A stretch of 64,000 bases of DNA, taken from assembly GCF_044344315.1 (NCBI RefSeq), contig NZ_JBIJDC010000003.1, positions 25,635-89,634 of the forward strand, in the 5' to 3' direction. Of this stretch, positions 33,583 to 42,730 are shown one piece after another. Below the pieces are notes generated by a model. The model had not been told where the DNA came from, made no database searches, and saw only the letters and a list, made by a program, of their open reading frames with translations. The translations under genes were made by a program, and so were the position numbers. The stretch is from Zoogloea sp044344315 (GTDB taxonomy: Bacteria; Pseudomonadota; Gammaproteobacteria; Burkholderiales; Rhodocyclaceae). Position 1 is the first letter of the stretch. Every line of letters starts with the position of its first letter.

Positions 33583-34908
33583 TCAGTCGGTTGCAGACCA
33601 GCCGGGCACCACCCCCGGCTCGCCCGACGGACAGAGGAATTCTGCCGCAATGCCAACCCCGGCCACCCAGGCCAGGCGTCCATCCACCCACAACATGGGC
33701 AGCAAGGGGCGATACCAGGCCGGGACGGCCGCCTCCTGCAATAGGTTCTTCAGGCTCCGGCCCGGGCCATCGGGCCTCAGGCGCAGGCGCTCGCCGCCCA
33801 TCCGCCCCCGCACTTCACAGCAGGCTCCCATCACGGCCGCGGCCAGAAGCCCCTGCCCCACCGCCGGGTCGAAACGCACGAGGCCGCGGGCCCAAGGCAG
33901 CACGGGCATGCGCCCATCCCACGGCACTGCAGCAGGGATCGAAGGCAGGTCTGCCAGCTCGATCCACCAGTCATCGCGATAGACGCAAAGGGCGTGCGTT
34001 CCAAGCACAAGGCGCCATCCGGCTGCGACGGTGTCGAGACGCAACTGCCGCTCCGCCTCGCACAGGCGATCTTCATCGGGCATCAGGGCCCCCGCCCGGT
34101 CGAGGGCGCGGCGCAGGGCATTGCGCAGGCGAGGGGGAGTAAGGCTGACCGCCGCCGCACGGCTGAAACGACGGGCTTCCGTGCTGCCCATGGACGCAAG
34201 ATCCAGGTCGGCCAGCTCGTCGAGAAGAGCGGCCGCCTCGGCACATAGCCGCCCGGTACGGGCCAGCCCGGCAGAGGCACCCACCTGGCGCGCCTCGATA
34301 CGGGGCAGCACCTCCAGGCGCAGGAAATTGCGTGAAAAACGCAGGTCCTGGTTGCTCGGATCCTCGACCCAAACCAGAGCGTGCTCCTCGGCATAGGCCT
34401 TTAGATCGCGGCGCGGCACATCCAGCAAGGGCCGCCAGATGGCCCGCCGGGCATCCAGCACGCGCATGCCCCCGGCCCCCCGCACCCCCGCACCCCGGAG
34501 GGCGCGAAACAGCACGGTCTCGGCCTGATCGTCCCGATGGTGGGCCAGAACCAGCAGCGCTCCGTCGGCATCCTCCTGCAATGCGGCGTGGCGGGCCTCC
34601 CGCGCCGCCGCTTCAATCCCGCCCGGATGGTCACGCCTGACCACAACCTCCCGCACAAGCAGCGGAACGCCCAGCCCGTCACAGAGCTGTCGACACGGCG
34701 CCGCCCACGCCGCCGACCCGGAAATCAGGCCGTGGTTGATATGGACAGCGCTGAGCTCAAAGCCAAGCTGCTCGCGCAGGGCGGCGAGAACATGCAGGAG
34801 GACGGTGGAATCAAGACCGCCGCTCAGACCGACCCTGAGCCGGGCCGGCACGGCAGGAAGCTGCCGCCATTGACTGGCGACAGCGGAGACGAGATCAATC
34901 GACGGCAA
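33583..34908 (-). CDS. tilS: tRNA(Ile)-lysidine synthetase
   Basis: Modifies C34 of the AUA-reading tRNA-Ile to lysidine using ATP. The 441-aa protein has the PP-loop SGGLDSTVLLHVL (about 30-42), AVHINHGL, the conserved LLVLAHHRDDQAETVL, and TilS-type C-terminal domains (RGRMGGERLRLRPDGPGRSL). The 5' end overlaps the accA 3' end by 14 bp. Confidence 0.95.
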   Translation of the reverse strand: MPSIDLVSAVASQWRQLPAVPARLRVGLSGGLDSTVLLHVLAALREQLGFELSAVHINHGLISGSAAWAAPCRQLCDGLGVPLLVREVVVRRDHPGGIEAAAREARHAALQEDADGALLVLAHHRDDQAETVLFRALRGAGVRGAGGMRVLDARRAIWRPLLDVPRRDLKAYAEEHALVWVEDPSNQDLRFSRNFLRLEVLPRIEARQVGASAGLARTGRLCAEAAALLDELADLDLASMGSTEARRFSRAAAVSLTPPRLRNALRRALDRAGALMPDEDRLCEAERQLRLDTVAAGWRLVLGTHALCVYRDDWWIELADLPSIPAAVPWDGRMPVLPWARGLVRFDPAVGQGLLAAAVMGACCEVRGRMGGERLRLRPDGPGRSLKNLLQEAAVPAWYRPLLPMLWVDGRLAWVAGVGIAAEFLCPSGEPGVVPGWSATD

Positions 34909-35863
34909 TTTCCTTGAACTTGCCGTAACTCATCAAACGCTCGAAACGCCGCTCAAGCAGCTGGGAGGGGGACAGCTCGGAAACCTGGCGCAAGGAATCC
35001 TGAAGCGCACGCTTGAGGCTCTGGGCCATGGCCCGGTGATCCCGGTGGGCACCGCCTACCGGCTCACTCACCACCTTGTCGATCAGGCCCAGGGACTTGA
35101 GACGGGACGCGGTGATGCCCATGGTTTCCGCCGCATCGGAGGCCCGCTCGGCACTCTTCCACAGGATGGACGCGCAGCCCTCCGGGGAGATCACCGAGTA
35201 GGTGGAGTACTGAAGCATCAGCAACTGGTCACCCACGGCGATCGCCAGCGCTCCGCCAGACCCACCTTCGCCGATGATGGTGCAGATCAGCGGCACCTTC
35301 AGCTCGGCCATCACGAACAGATTGTGGCCAATGGCCTCCGACTGGCCGCGCTCTTCAGCGTCGATGCCCGGATAGGCGCCCGGCGTATCGACAAAGGTGA
35401 ACACCGGCAGGTTGAACTTCTCGGCCAGCTTCATCAGGCGCATGGCCTTGCGGTAGCCCTCCGGCCGGGGCATGCCGAAATTGCGATGGATCTTCTCTTT
35501 GGTGTCACGCCCCTTCTGGTGCCCGATGATCATGCACGACTGCCCGTTGAAGCGGGCCAGACCACCTACGATGGCCTTGTCGTCGGCAAAGCTGCGATCC
35601 CCGTGGAGCTCTTCGAAGTCGGTGAAGATGTGCTGTGCGTAATCGAGGGTGTAAGGGCGCTGGGGGTGACGCGCCACCAGGGCACATTGCCACGGCGTCA
35701 GCTTGCTGTAGATGTCCTTGGTCAGGCCGTAGTTCTTCTGCTCCAGGCGGCCGATCTCCTCGGAGATATCCACCGCCGAATCATCCTGCACAAAGCGTAG
35801 TTCTTCGATCTTTGCCTCGAGTTCCGCAATAGGCTGTTCAAAATCTAGGAACGTGGTTTTCAT
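34895..35863 (-). CDS. accA: Acetyl-CoA carboxylase carboxyltransferase subunit alpha
   Basis: Alpha subunit of the carboxyltransferase that makes malonyl-CoA. The 322-aa protein is canonical: FLDFEQPIAELEAKIEELRF at the N-terminus, then FGMPRPEGYRKAMRLMKLAE, FVDTPGAYPGIDAEERGQSE and IGEGGSGGALAIAVGDQ. The Zn-binding beta subunit is encoded elsewhere, as usual. Confidence 0.97.
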   Translation of the reverse strand: MKTTFLDFEQPIAELEAKIEELRFVQDDSAVDISEEIGRLEQKNYGLTKDIYSKLTPWQCALVARHPQRPYTLDYAQHIFTDFEELHGDRSFADDKAIVGGLARFNGQSCMIIGHQKGRDTKEKIHRNFGMPRPEGYRKAMRLMKLAEKFNLPVFTFVDTPGAYPGIDAEERGQSEAIGHNLFVMAELKVPLICTIIGEGGSGGALAIAVGDQLLMLQYSTYSVISPEGCASILWKSAERASDAAETMGITASRLKSLGLIDKVVSEPVGGAHRDHRAMAQSLKRALQDSLRQVSELSPSQLLERRFERLMSYGKFKEIAVD

Positions 35864-36024
35864 CAGGTCGAGCTCACAAAAATTTTTTCCATTTTACCCC
35901 ATCACCCCCCGTGACGGGCGCCGCGGCCATGCCAAACGCGGCCGAACGCCGAAAATCGCATTGCTGCAGGGCGCCATAAGCCGCTAACATCAAGCCCCTT
36001 TGCCCTCGCAACACCCCCGATTCC

Positions 36025-37569
36025 ATGGCCTCGATGAACCTCCTCCGCGCCCTTGCCACGGTCAGCGGCATGACCCTGCTTTCGCGCATCCTGGGGTTCG
36101 TGCGTGACTTCGTGCAGGCCCGCGCCTTTGGCGCCGGCATCGAGATGGACGCCTTCGTGGTGGCCTTCCGGCTGCCCAACCTGCTACGCCGCATGTTCGC
36201 CGAGGGGGCATTCTCCCAGGCCTTTGTCCCCATCCTCGCCGAATACAAGAACAAGCGCGGCGAAGAGGAAACCCACCGCCTCGTCAATCATGTAGCCAGT
36301 GCCCTCGGGCTGGTGGTGCTGATCGTGTCCATCCTCGGTGCCCTGGCAGCACCGGCCATCATCTACGCCACGGCCCCCGGCTTTTCTGCCGATGCCAGGA
36401 AGTTCGCGCTGACCGTCGAATTGACCCGCATCACCTTCCCCTACATCTTCTTCATGGCGCTGGTGGCCCTCGCCGGCGGCGTGCTCAACACCTGGAGCCG
36501 CTTCGCCATCCCGGCCTTCACGCCGGTGCTGCTCAACCTGAGCTTCATCGGCATGGCCCTGTTCGCGGCGCCCTACTTCGATCCGCCCATCCTTGTCCTG
36601 GGCTGGGCCGTGTTCATCGGCGGACTGGCCCAGGTGCTGCTGCAACTGCGCCCCCTGGCCAAGATCGGCATGCTGCCGCGCTTCTCACTCAACTTCTCCG
36701 ACCCCGGCGTGCGGCGCATCCTCAAGCTCATGGGCCCGGCCATACTGGGCGTCTCGGTGAGCCAGATCTCCCTGCTCATCAATACCGTTTTCGCCTCCTT
36801 CCTGCCCAGTGGCAGCGTGTCCTGGCTGTATTACGCCGACCGCCTGATGGAATTTCCGGCCGGCATGCTGGGCGTAGCGCTGGGCACCATCCTGCTGCCC
36901 AGCCTCTCCAAGATGCATGCCGACGAGCAGCCCGCAGAATTCTCGGCGCTACTGGATTGGGGCCTGCGCCTGACCCTGATGCTGACCCTACCCGCCTCCC
37001 TAGGCCTGGCCCTGCTCGCAGTGCCATTGATCAGCACCCTGTTTCACCATGGCGCCTTCGGAGCCAACGACGTCCTGCAAACCCGCAGCGCCCTGATTGC
37101 CTATAGCATCGGCCTGACCGGCCTGATCCTGGTGAAGGTGCTGGCGCCGGCCTTCTACTCCCGCCAGGACGTTCGCACCCCGGTGCGCATCGGCATCTTC
37201 TCGCTGATCATCACCCAGCTGATGAACCTGGTCTTCATCGGCCCCTTCCAGCACGCCGGTCTGGCCCTGTCCATCGGCCTGGCCTCTTGCGTCAATGCCG
37301 GCCTGCTCTACCATGGCCTGCGCAAACGTCAGGTCTACCAGCCCCAGCCCGGCTGGGGGCGCTTTGCCGGGAAGCTGCTGGTAGCACTGGTGGTACTGGG
37401 GTTCAGCGTGCATTTCACAGCCGGCAATGACAGCCTGTGGCTGAGCGCATCCGGCATCGAACGTGTGATCCGCCTGTGCGCCCTGGTGCTGGGCGGCATC
37501 GGCGTGTACTTCGCTGTGCTTTTTGCCCTCGGTTTCCGGGTCAGGGACTTCCGCCGGCGCAGCGCATGA
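36025..37569 (+). CDS. murJ: Lipid II flippase MurJ
   Basis: Integral membrane flippase for peptidoglycan precursors. The 514-aa protein has about 14 helices and the signature RILGFVRDFVQARAFGAGIE, with DAFVVAFRLPNLLRRMFAEG and GAFSQAFVPILAEY. Arginine-rich loops of the first helices and the GVALGTILLPSLSKMHADEQ region are typical. It is transcribed away from accA; 161 bp between them show no obvious regulatory site. Confidence 0.96.
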   Translation: MASMNLLRALATVSGMTLLSRILGFVRDFVQARAFGAGIEMDAFVVAFRLPNLLRRMFAEGAFSQAFVPILAEYKNKRGEEETHRLVNHVASALGLVVLIVSILGALAAPAIIYATAPGFSADARKFALTVELTRITFPYIFFMALVALAGGVLNTWSRFAIPAFTPVLLNLSFIGMALFAAPYFDPPILVLGWAVFIGGLAQVLLQLRPLAKIGMLPRFSLNFSDPGVRRILKLMGPAILGVSVSQISLLINTVFASFLPSGSVSWLYYADRLMEFPAGMLGVALGTILLPSLSKMHADEQPAEFSALLDWGLRLTLMLTLPASLGLALLAVPLISTLFHHGAFGANDVLQTRSALIAYSIGLTGLILVKVLAPAFYSRQDVRTPVRIGIFSLIITQLMNLVFIGPFQHAGLALSIGLASCVNAGLLYHGLRKRQVYQPQPGWGRFAGKLLVALVVLGFSVHFTAGNDSLWLSASGIERVIRLCALVLGGIGVYFAVLFALGFRVRDFRRRSA

Positions 37570-37629
37570 GCGGCAACGCGCCGGTCAAACTTGGCTAAAA
37601 TCCCCCCACTTATAGGGGAGACCACAACA

Positions 37630-38259
37630 ATGCAAGTGACCAGTCAGAGCTTTGCCGACGGCGCCGTGATTCCCGGCACCTTCACCTTCTGCATTCCTGC
37701 CGCCGAAGGGCACGTCTGCCTCGGCAGCAACCGCAATCCGCAACTCAGCTGGAGCGGAGCCCCGGCCGGCACCCGCAGCTTTGCCGTGATCTGTCATGAC
37801 CCCGACGTGCCCAGCCGTGGAGACGACGTGAATCAGGAAGGCCGCCAGGTTCCCGCCGAACTGCCGCGGGTGGACTTTTTCCACTGGGTATTGATCGACC
37901 TGCCCGAAACGACCACCGCCATCGCCGAGGGCGAGTATTCCAGTGAAGTGACTCCGAACGGCAAGCCCGGCCCCGATCTGCCGGACGGCAGCCGGCACGG
38001 CCTCAACGATTACACCGGCTGGTTTGCCGGTGACGCGCAGATGAAAGGGAATTACTTCGGCTACGACGGCCCCTGCCCGCCATGGAACGATTCGATCCGC
38101 CACCGCTACGTCTTTACGGTGTACGCGCTCGATGTGCCCACGCTGTCCGTGGTCGGCGCCTTCGACGGTCAGCAGGTGCGCAATGCCATGGTCGGTCACA
38201 TCCTGGCCAAGGCCAGCCTCACCGTCACCTACAGTCTCAACCCGGCCGTTCCAGCCTGA
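37630..38259 (+). CDS. YbhB/YbcL-type (PEBP) Raf-kinase-inhibitor-like protein
   Basis: A 209-aa protein of the phosphatidylethanolamine-binding family. The ATG at 37630 has GGGGAG 9 nt upstream. PEBP elements include NPQLSWSGAPAGTRSFAVIC, HDPDVPSR and FFHWVLIDLPETTTAI, then YFGYDGPCPPWNDSIRHRYV. There is no signal peptide, so it is probably cytoplasmic. Bacterial members have no settled role. Confidence 0.88.
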   Translation: MQVTSQSFADGAVIPGTFTFCIPAAEGHVCLGSNRNPQLSWSGAPAGTRSFAVICHDPDVPSRGDDVNQEGRQVPAELPRVDFFHWVLIDLPETTTAIAEGEYSSEVTPNGKPGPDLPDGSRHGLNDYTGWFAGDAQMKGNYFGYDGPCPPWNDSIRHRYVFTVYALDVPTLSVVGAFDGQQVRNAMVGHILAKASLTVTYSLNPAVPA

Positions 38260-38305
38260 CATCCCTCCCCCGCGCCAGCGTGCGGGAGCGCCTCTTCCTT
38301 CAGGG

Positions 38306-39550
38306 CTAGTAGTCCGGCAGCCTCCGCTCCAGCAGCGGAAGCTGCAGGTGAAGGTAATCCGGCAGACCATCGACGAAGCGCGGGAGATCCTCGCCCGCAA
38401 TCAGCGGACGGCACCAGTTGCGAAAATCGTCAGTCACGCCCAGGCCATCCGGTGCAATGAAGTCGGGCGGCAGCACGCGCTCAAGGTTGGCCACCCTCTC
38501 GAAGGCCTGCTGGGTGGTCCGCCAGCGATAGGGCCGTCCGGACAGGCGCTTGATCCCGATGACCCCATCGCTGCCCGCCACCGCGCGGCGAACGGCGGCC
38601 TTGCCTACCGCAAAAGCCTGGGCGGTATCTGTCTTCGAAGCCAGATGACGCGCGGCACGTTGCAGATAATCGGCCACCGCGTAATGCACCTTGTAGCCCA
38701 GCGCCGAATGGATGCAGTCGGCGATGGCCTCACCTGCGCCCCCCAACTGAACGTAACCTTTGGGATGCTGTGACTGCATGGACAGAATCTGCCCGTCGGG
38801 CCCGCGCAAGCCTTCGGCCACGACAATGGCGCAAGACCCGAGCCGCTCCACGGTCTCTCTCACGCGGGCCAGAAACGGCGCTTCTTCAAAGGGCACCTCG
38901 GGCAACAGAATGAGATGGGGCGCACAATCGGGGCTATCGGCCGCCAGTGCACAGGCCGCCGCCAGCCAGCCAGCATTGCGCCCCATGACCTCCAGCACGA
39001 AGGCCCGTCCGCCCGTGGTGGTCATGGCACGCAGATCCAGCCCCACCTCCCGGATCGAGGTGGCCAGGTATTTTGCGGCCGAACCGAAACCCGGGCAGCA
39101 ATCGGTATGCACGATGTCGTTGTCGATGGTCTTGGGCACACCTACCACCGTCAGGGGGTAGCCGCGGGCCTGGGCCGCGGCCTGGATCTGCCGGCAGGTC
39201 TCCATCGAGCCATTGCCGCCGTTGTAGAGGAAGAAGCCGATCTCATGGGCCGCCAGCACGTCGAAAAGGCGGTCGTACTGGGCCGGGTTGGCTGCCTCCG
39301 GATCCAGGTCGAAGCGACACGAACCGAATGCGCCACCCGGCGTACATCGCAGGCGCGCCAGATCGTCTGCAGAGATGGCCGCCGTATCCACCAGCGTCTC
39401 GCGCAGCACCCCGAGAATGCCGTTGCGCGCCGCCAGCACCCGGCCAATGCGCTCGTCAGCCTCCCGGGCAGTGGCAATCACCCCGGCAGCCGAGGCATTG
39501 ATCACTGCCGTCACACCGCCCGACTGGGCATACAGAAGATTCCTGGCCAT
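38306..39550 (-). CDS. pfp: Phosphofructokinase-family enzyme, probably PPi-dependent
   Basis: Phosphorylates fructose 6-phosphate (reversibly if PPi-dependent). The 414-aa protein starts MARNLLYAQSGGVTAVIN. The lysine of PKTIDNDI is the mark of PPi use (ATP enzymes have PGTIDND). However, the preceding phosphoryl-donor motif is GGNGSMET, with Gly where PPi enzymes normally carry Asp and with Asn in place of the usual Asp. MGRNAGWLAAACAL and PKGYVQLGG complete the active site. The donor is therefore uncertain. It lies downstream of adk beyond a terminator. Confidence 0.85.
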   Translation of the reverse strand: MARNLLYAQSGGVTAVINASAAGVIATAREADERIGRVLAARNGILGVLRETLVDTAAISADDLARLRCTPGGAFGSCRFDLDPEAANPAQYDRLFDVLAAHEIGFFLYNGGNGSMETCRQIQAAAQARGYPLTVVGVPKTIDNDIVHTDCCPGFGSAAKYLATSIREVGLDLRAMTTTGGRAFVLEVMGRNAGWLAAACALAADSPDCAPHLILLPEVPFEEAPFLARVRETVERLGSCAIVVAEGLRGPDGQILSMQSQHPKGYVQLGGAGEAIADCIHSALGYKVHYAVADYLQRAARHLASKTDTAQAFAVGKAAVRRAVAGSDGVIGIKRLSGRPYRWRTTQQAFERVANLERVLPPDFIAPDGLGVTDDFRNWCRPLIAGEDLPRFVDGLPDYLHLQLPLLERRLPDY

Positions 39551-39579
39551 CGCTAGATCACCCCGCAACAGGACACCTG

Positions 39580-39611
39580 AAAAAACAAGGGCCGACCCAT
39601 GGGCCGGCCCT
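39580..39611 (-). terminator. Rho-independent terminator of adk
   Basis: On the minus strand AGGGCCG / CGGCCCT with an inner CCC-ATG-GGG-like helix is followed by TTGTTTTTT. It lies between adk and pfp. Confidence 0.85.
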
Positions 39612-39631
39612 CGAGACCTGGCGGTCGAAGC

Positions 39632-40285
39632 TTACTTGAGTGCTTCGAAAGCCCGCTCGCGAATCTCGTCAACCTTGCCGAGGCCCGCGATCTTGCGATA
39701 TTTCGGTGCGTTCGCATCACCGTTCGCAGCCCAATCGGAATAGTAGGCCACCAGCGGCTTGGTCTGGGAATGATAGACGTCGAGGCGCTTCTTGACCGTC
39801 TCCTCCTTGTCGTCGTCACGCTGGATCAGCGCTTCGCCGGTTTCGTCGTCCTTGCCTTCCACCTTAGGCGGATTGAACTTGACGTGGTAGGTGCGGCCGG
39901 AAGCCACATGCACGCGGCGACCCGACATGCGGCCGATGATTTCCTCGTCGGGCACGTCGATCTCAAGCACGAAATCGATGGCCACGCCGGCCACTTTCAT
40001 GGCTTCGGCCTGGGGAATGGTACGGGGGAAGCCATCGAACATGTAGCCGGACTGGCAGTCGGCTTCCTTCAGACGATCCTTGACCAGGCCAATGATGATG
40101 TCGTCGGAAACAAGGCCGCCAGCATCCATGACCTTCTTGGCCTCGATGCCCAGGGGGGTGCCGGCCTTGACGGCTGCACGCAGCATGTCGCCCGTGGAGA
40201 TCTGGGGAATACCGAACTTTTCCTTGATGTAATTGGCTTGGGTGCCTTTGCCGGCGCCCGGCGGTCCCAACAGAATCAGACGCAT
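39632..40285 (-). CDS. adk: Adenylate kinase
   Basis: Interconverts ATP and AMP with two ADP. From the ATG at 40285 (GGAGGG upstream) the product is 217 aa, a long-LID type. P-loop GPPGAGKGTQ (7-16), DGFPRTIPQAEAM and the LID segment GRMSGRRVHVASGRTYHVKF are present. The LID lacks the zinc-binding cysteines, as in most Gram-negatives. It lies at the end of the exbB-exbD-lpxK-ycaR-kdsB-adk run. Confidence 0.97.
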   Translation of the reverse strand: MRLILLGPPGAGKGTQANYIKEKFGIPQISTGDMLRAAVKAGTPLGIEAKKVMDAGGLVSDDIIIGLVKDRLKEADCQSGYMFDGFPRTIPQAEAMKVAGVAIDFVLEIDVPDEEIIGRMSGRRVHVASGRTYHVKFNPPKVEGKDDETGEALIQRDDDKEETVKKRLDVYHSQTKPLVAYYSDWAANGDANAPKYRKIAGLGKVDEIRERAFEALK

Positions 40286-40332
40286 GTCTTTCCCTCCTCT
40301 GGTTATTGTCAATGCGACATGGGATTGCGAAA

Positions 40333-41106
40333 CTATCGCGAAACTTCCGCTAGGTCAAACGCCCGGCGGACACGTTCCAGATCTTCTGCGGTATCCACTC
40401 CGGCCGGAGGTGCGTGATCGAGCACCATCACCCGGATGGGGAAACCATGGGCCATGGCCCGAAGTTGTTCGAGGGCTTCCCACTGCTCCAGCGGTGACGC
40501 CGCGAGACTGGAGTAGCGCTTGAGAAAGCCGGCCCGGTAAGCGTAGAGGCCGATGTGGCGGTAGGCGGGCAACCCGGCAGGCAGCAGGCTCCGGTCAGCG
40601 GCGAAGGCGTCCCGCGCCCAGGGAATCGGCGCCCGGGAAAAGTAAAGAGCACGCCCCCGCGCATCAAGCACCAGCTTCACCACGTTCGGGTTGAAGAACT
40701 CCTCGGCGGAGACAAGGGGATGGCAGGCGGTGGCAATGGCTGCCTCGCTGTCCTCCGCCAGGGCCGCCGCCGCATCACCGATCAGGGCGGGCGGAATCAG
40801 CGGCTCATCGCCCTGCACATTCACCACCACGGTATCGTCGGACCAGCCCAGTCGCGTTGCCACCTCGGCCAGGCGGTCAGTGCCAGACGGATGCTCGGCG
40901 CCGGTCAGGATCACCTGCCCCCCCGCGGCCTCGACCACCTCGGCAATGCCCTGGTGATCGGTAGCCACCCACACTTCCTCCGCCCCGGCTTCGCGAGCCC
41001 GGTCGAGGACGCGCAGGATCATGGGCCTGCCGAGAATGTCCAACAGCGGTTTGCCGGGTAGGCGCGTCGACGCGTGGCGCGCCGGAATGACGATCTTGAA
41101 GCTCAT
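40333..41106 (-). CDS. kdsB: 3-deoxy-manno-octulosonate cytidylyltransferase
   Basis: Activates Kdo as CMP-Kdo for lipopolysaccharide. The 257-aa protein has FKIVIPARHASTRLPGKPLL at the N-terminus, VWVATDHQGIAEVVEAAGG, NVQGDEPLIPP and FLKRYSSLAASPLEQWEALE near the C-terminus, all diagnostic. It starts 1 bp downstream of the ycaR stop. Confidence 0.97.
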   Translation of the reverse strand: MSFKIVIPARHASTRLPGKPLLDILGRPMILRVLDRAREAGAEEVWVATDHQGIAEVVEAAGGQVILTGAEHPSGTDRLAEVATRLGWSDDTVVVNVQGDEPLIPPALIGDAAAALAEDSEAAIATACHPLVSAEEFFNPNVVKLVLDARGRALYFSRAPIPWARDAFAADRSLLPAGLPAYRHIGLYAYRAGFLKRYSSLAASPLEQWEALEQLRAMAHGFPIRVMVLDHAPPAGVDTAEDLERVRRAFDLAEVSR

Positions 41107-41107
41107 C

Positions 41108-41296
41108 TCAGCGGGCCTGGGCCAGCTCTTCCTCGGTCAGCGGGCGGGCTTCGTCCTCCAGCATCACGGGGATGCCGTCGCGGATCGGATAGGCCAGCCG
41201 GGCACTGACGCTCCACAGCTCCTGCCTGTCCTTGCGGAAGTCGAGCGGCCCCTTGGTAATCGGGCAAACCAGGATTTCAAGCAGTCGGGGATCCAT
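41108..41296 (-). CDS. ycaR: Trm112-family small protein YcaR
   Basis: A 62-aa protein (MDPRLLEILVCPITKGPLDF) of the UPF0434/Trm112 zinc-ribbon-like family, found almost always between lpxK and kdsB. Only one cysteine of the ancestral ribbon remains. The ATG at 41296 lies within the lpxK 3' end (20-bp overlap). Molecular role unknown. Confidence 0.9.
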   Translation of the reverse strand: MDPRLLEILVCPITKGPLDFRKDRQELWSVSARLAYPIRDGIPVMLEDEARPLTEEELAQAR

Positions 41297-42287
41297 CGAG
41301 CTTCTCCACAATCAGTTCTGCCGCGCCGGGCGCCACCTGCGCCCGGACCGGCCACACCCAGCTGTCGGCCGGGGCGAAAGGCCAGCATTTTACCGCATCC
41401 TTCTCGGTCATCAGCAGGACATCGCCGTCATTGATGGCCACATCGGCCGCGGTGTAAGTGTGATGGTCAGGAAACGGGCGCCGTTCAAGCGCCAGACCCA
41501 TGGCCTCAAGCTGCCCGAAAAAGCGCTCTGGCCGGCCTATGCCCGCCATGGCACACACGCGACGCCCCCGAAAACGGGCCGGCTCGCAGCGCTCAAGGCG
41601 GTTCGCCACCCGCTCGAAGGCATCACCCGTCAGGGAAAAATCGAACACAGGGACGCCGCCCAGCTTCCTCTTCAAGCCGGGTGAGAAGGCTCCGTGCGCC
41701 ATCACCAGGGTGCTGCCGGCAATTCGCCCGACACCTTCCCGCAGCGGGCCGGCCGGCAGACGCAGGCCGTTGCCAAGCGTCGCCTCGTCCACCACCACCA
41801 GCTCCACATCCCGGGCCAGCCGATAGTGCTGCAGGCCGTCGTCGGTGATGATCACATCCACTGCCGGATGGGCCGCCAGCAGCGCCCGTCCGGCGGCCGG
41901 CCGATCGCGCCCGACAAAGACCGGACACCCGGACACCGCCGCCATCAGCACCGGTTCGTCCCCAAAGCGGGATGGGTCACCGCCCGGCTCAACCTCGGCG
42001 ACCCCGACCACGCGCCCGCCATAGCCCCGACTGATGATGCCCGGCGTGTAGCCGCGCGCCTTCAACTCCGCCGCCAGCCACAGGGCAACCGGCGTCTTGC
42101 CGCTGCCACCCACGGCGATGTTGCCGACCACGATGACGGGCACCGGCAAGCGCTCGACGCGCAGCACACCGGCTCGGTAGAGCCAGCGCCGCGCACCGGA
42201 TAACAGGGCAAATAGCAGGGAAAGGGGAAGCAGGGCGAGGGCTGGCACGCCCCGGTGCCGCCAGAATTCCGGGGCGCTGCGTGGCAT
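41277..42287 (-). CDS. lpxK: Tetraacyldisaccharide 4'-kinase
   Basis: Inner-membrane-associated kinase of lipid A synthesis. The 336-aa protein has an N-terminal membrane anchor (LALLPLSLLFALLSGARRWL), a P-loop (VGNIAVGGSGKTPVALWLAA) and the DDGLQHYRLARDVELVVVDE active-site region. The gene cluster with kdsB fits Kdo/lipid A synthesis. Confidence 0.95.
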   Translation of the reverse strand: MPRSAPEFWRHRGVPALALLPLSLLFALLSGARRWLYRAGVLRVERLPVPVIVVGNIAVGGSGKTPVALWLAAELKARGYTPGIISRGYGGRVVGVAEVEPGGDPSRFGDEPVLMAAVSGCPVFVGRDRPAAGRALLAAHPAVDVIITDDGLQHYRLARDVELVVVDEATLGNGLRLPAGPLREGVGRIAGSTLVMAHGAFSPGLKRKLGGVPVFDFSLTGDAFERVANRLERCEPARFRGRRVCAMAGIGRPERFFGQLEAMGLALERRPFPDHHTYTAADVAINDGDVLLMTEKDAVKCWPFAPADSWVWPVRAQVAPGAAELIVEKLDGSPTA

Positions 42288-42298
42288 GCCCGACAGCG

Positions 42299-42721
42299 TC
42301 AGCGCTGGGCCGCCTGGGTGGCGAAGGAGATATGCACCAGACCAGCCTGCTGGGCGGCCTGCATCACATCGATGACACGCTGGTGAGCGGCCTTGGCGTC
42401 GGCGTTGATGATGACCACCGGATCCTTGGCGTCGGGCGGCACCACGGCCTGCATGGCCGCAACAATCGCCTGCAGGCCCGTACCATTCACCGGGCGCTTG
42501 TTGATGACCACATCACCCGCCGCGGTGACGGCCACGTTGATCTCGACGGTCTTCTCGTTACTGGCCTGGGCATCGGCCGTCGGCAGATTGATCTCCAGTC
42601 CGGCGAAGCGCGAATACGTGGTGGTCAGCATCAGGAAGATGATGATCACCAACAGCACATCGATCAGCGGGATCAGGTTGATCTCCGGCTCCTCGCGGGA
42701 GCGGCCACGACCAAAGTTCAT
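42299..42721 (-). CDS. exbD: ExbD-type biopolymer transport protein
   Basis: Bitopic 140-aa protein of a pmf-driven motor. A short cytoplasmic part (MNFGRGRSREEPEINLIPLI) leads into the transmembrane helix with the essential aspartate (Asp21 in PLIDVLLVIIIFLML), then a periplasmic domain. It pairs with the ExbB at 42731-43336. The window has no tonB beside it. This pair sits in the housekeeping lipid A cluster and is separate from the channel pair at 48337-49264. Confidence 0.93.
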   Translation of the reverse strand: MNFGRGRSREEPEINLIPLIDVLLVIIIFLMLTTTYSRFAGLEINLPTADAQASNEKTVEINVAVTAAGDVVINKRPVNGTGLQAIVAAMQAVVPPDAKDPVVIINADAKAAHQRVIDVMQAAQQAGLVHISFATQAAQR

Positions 42722-42730
42722 GTCAGGTCC

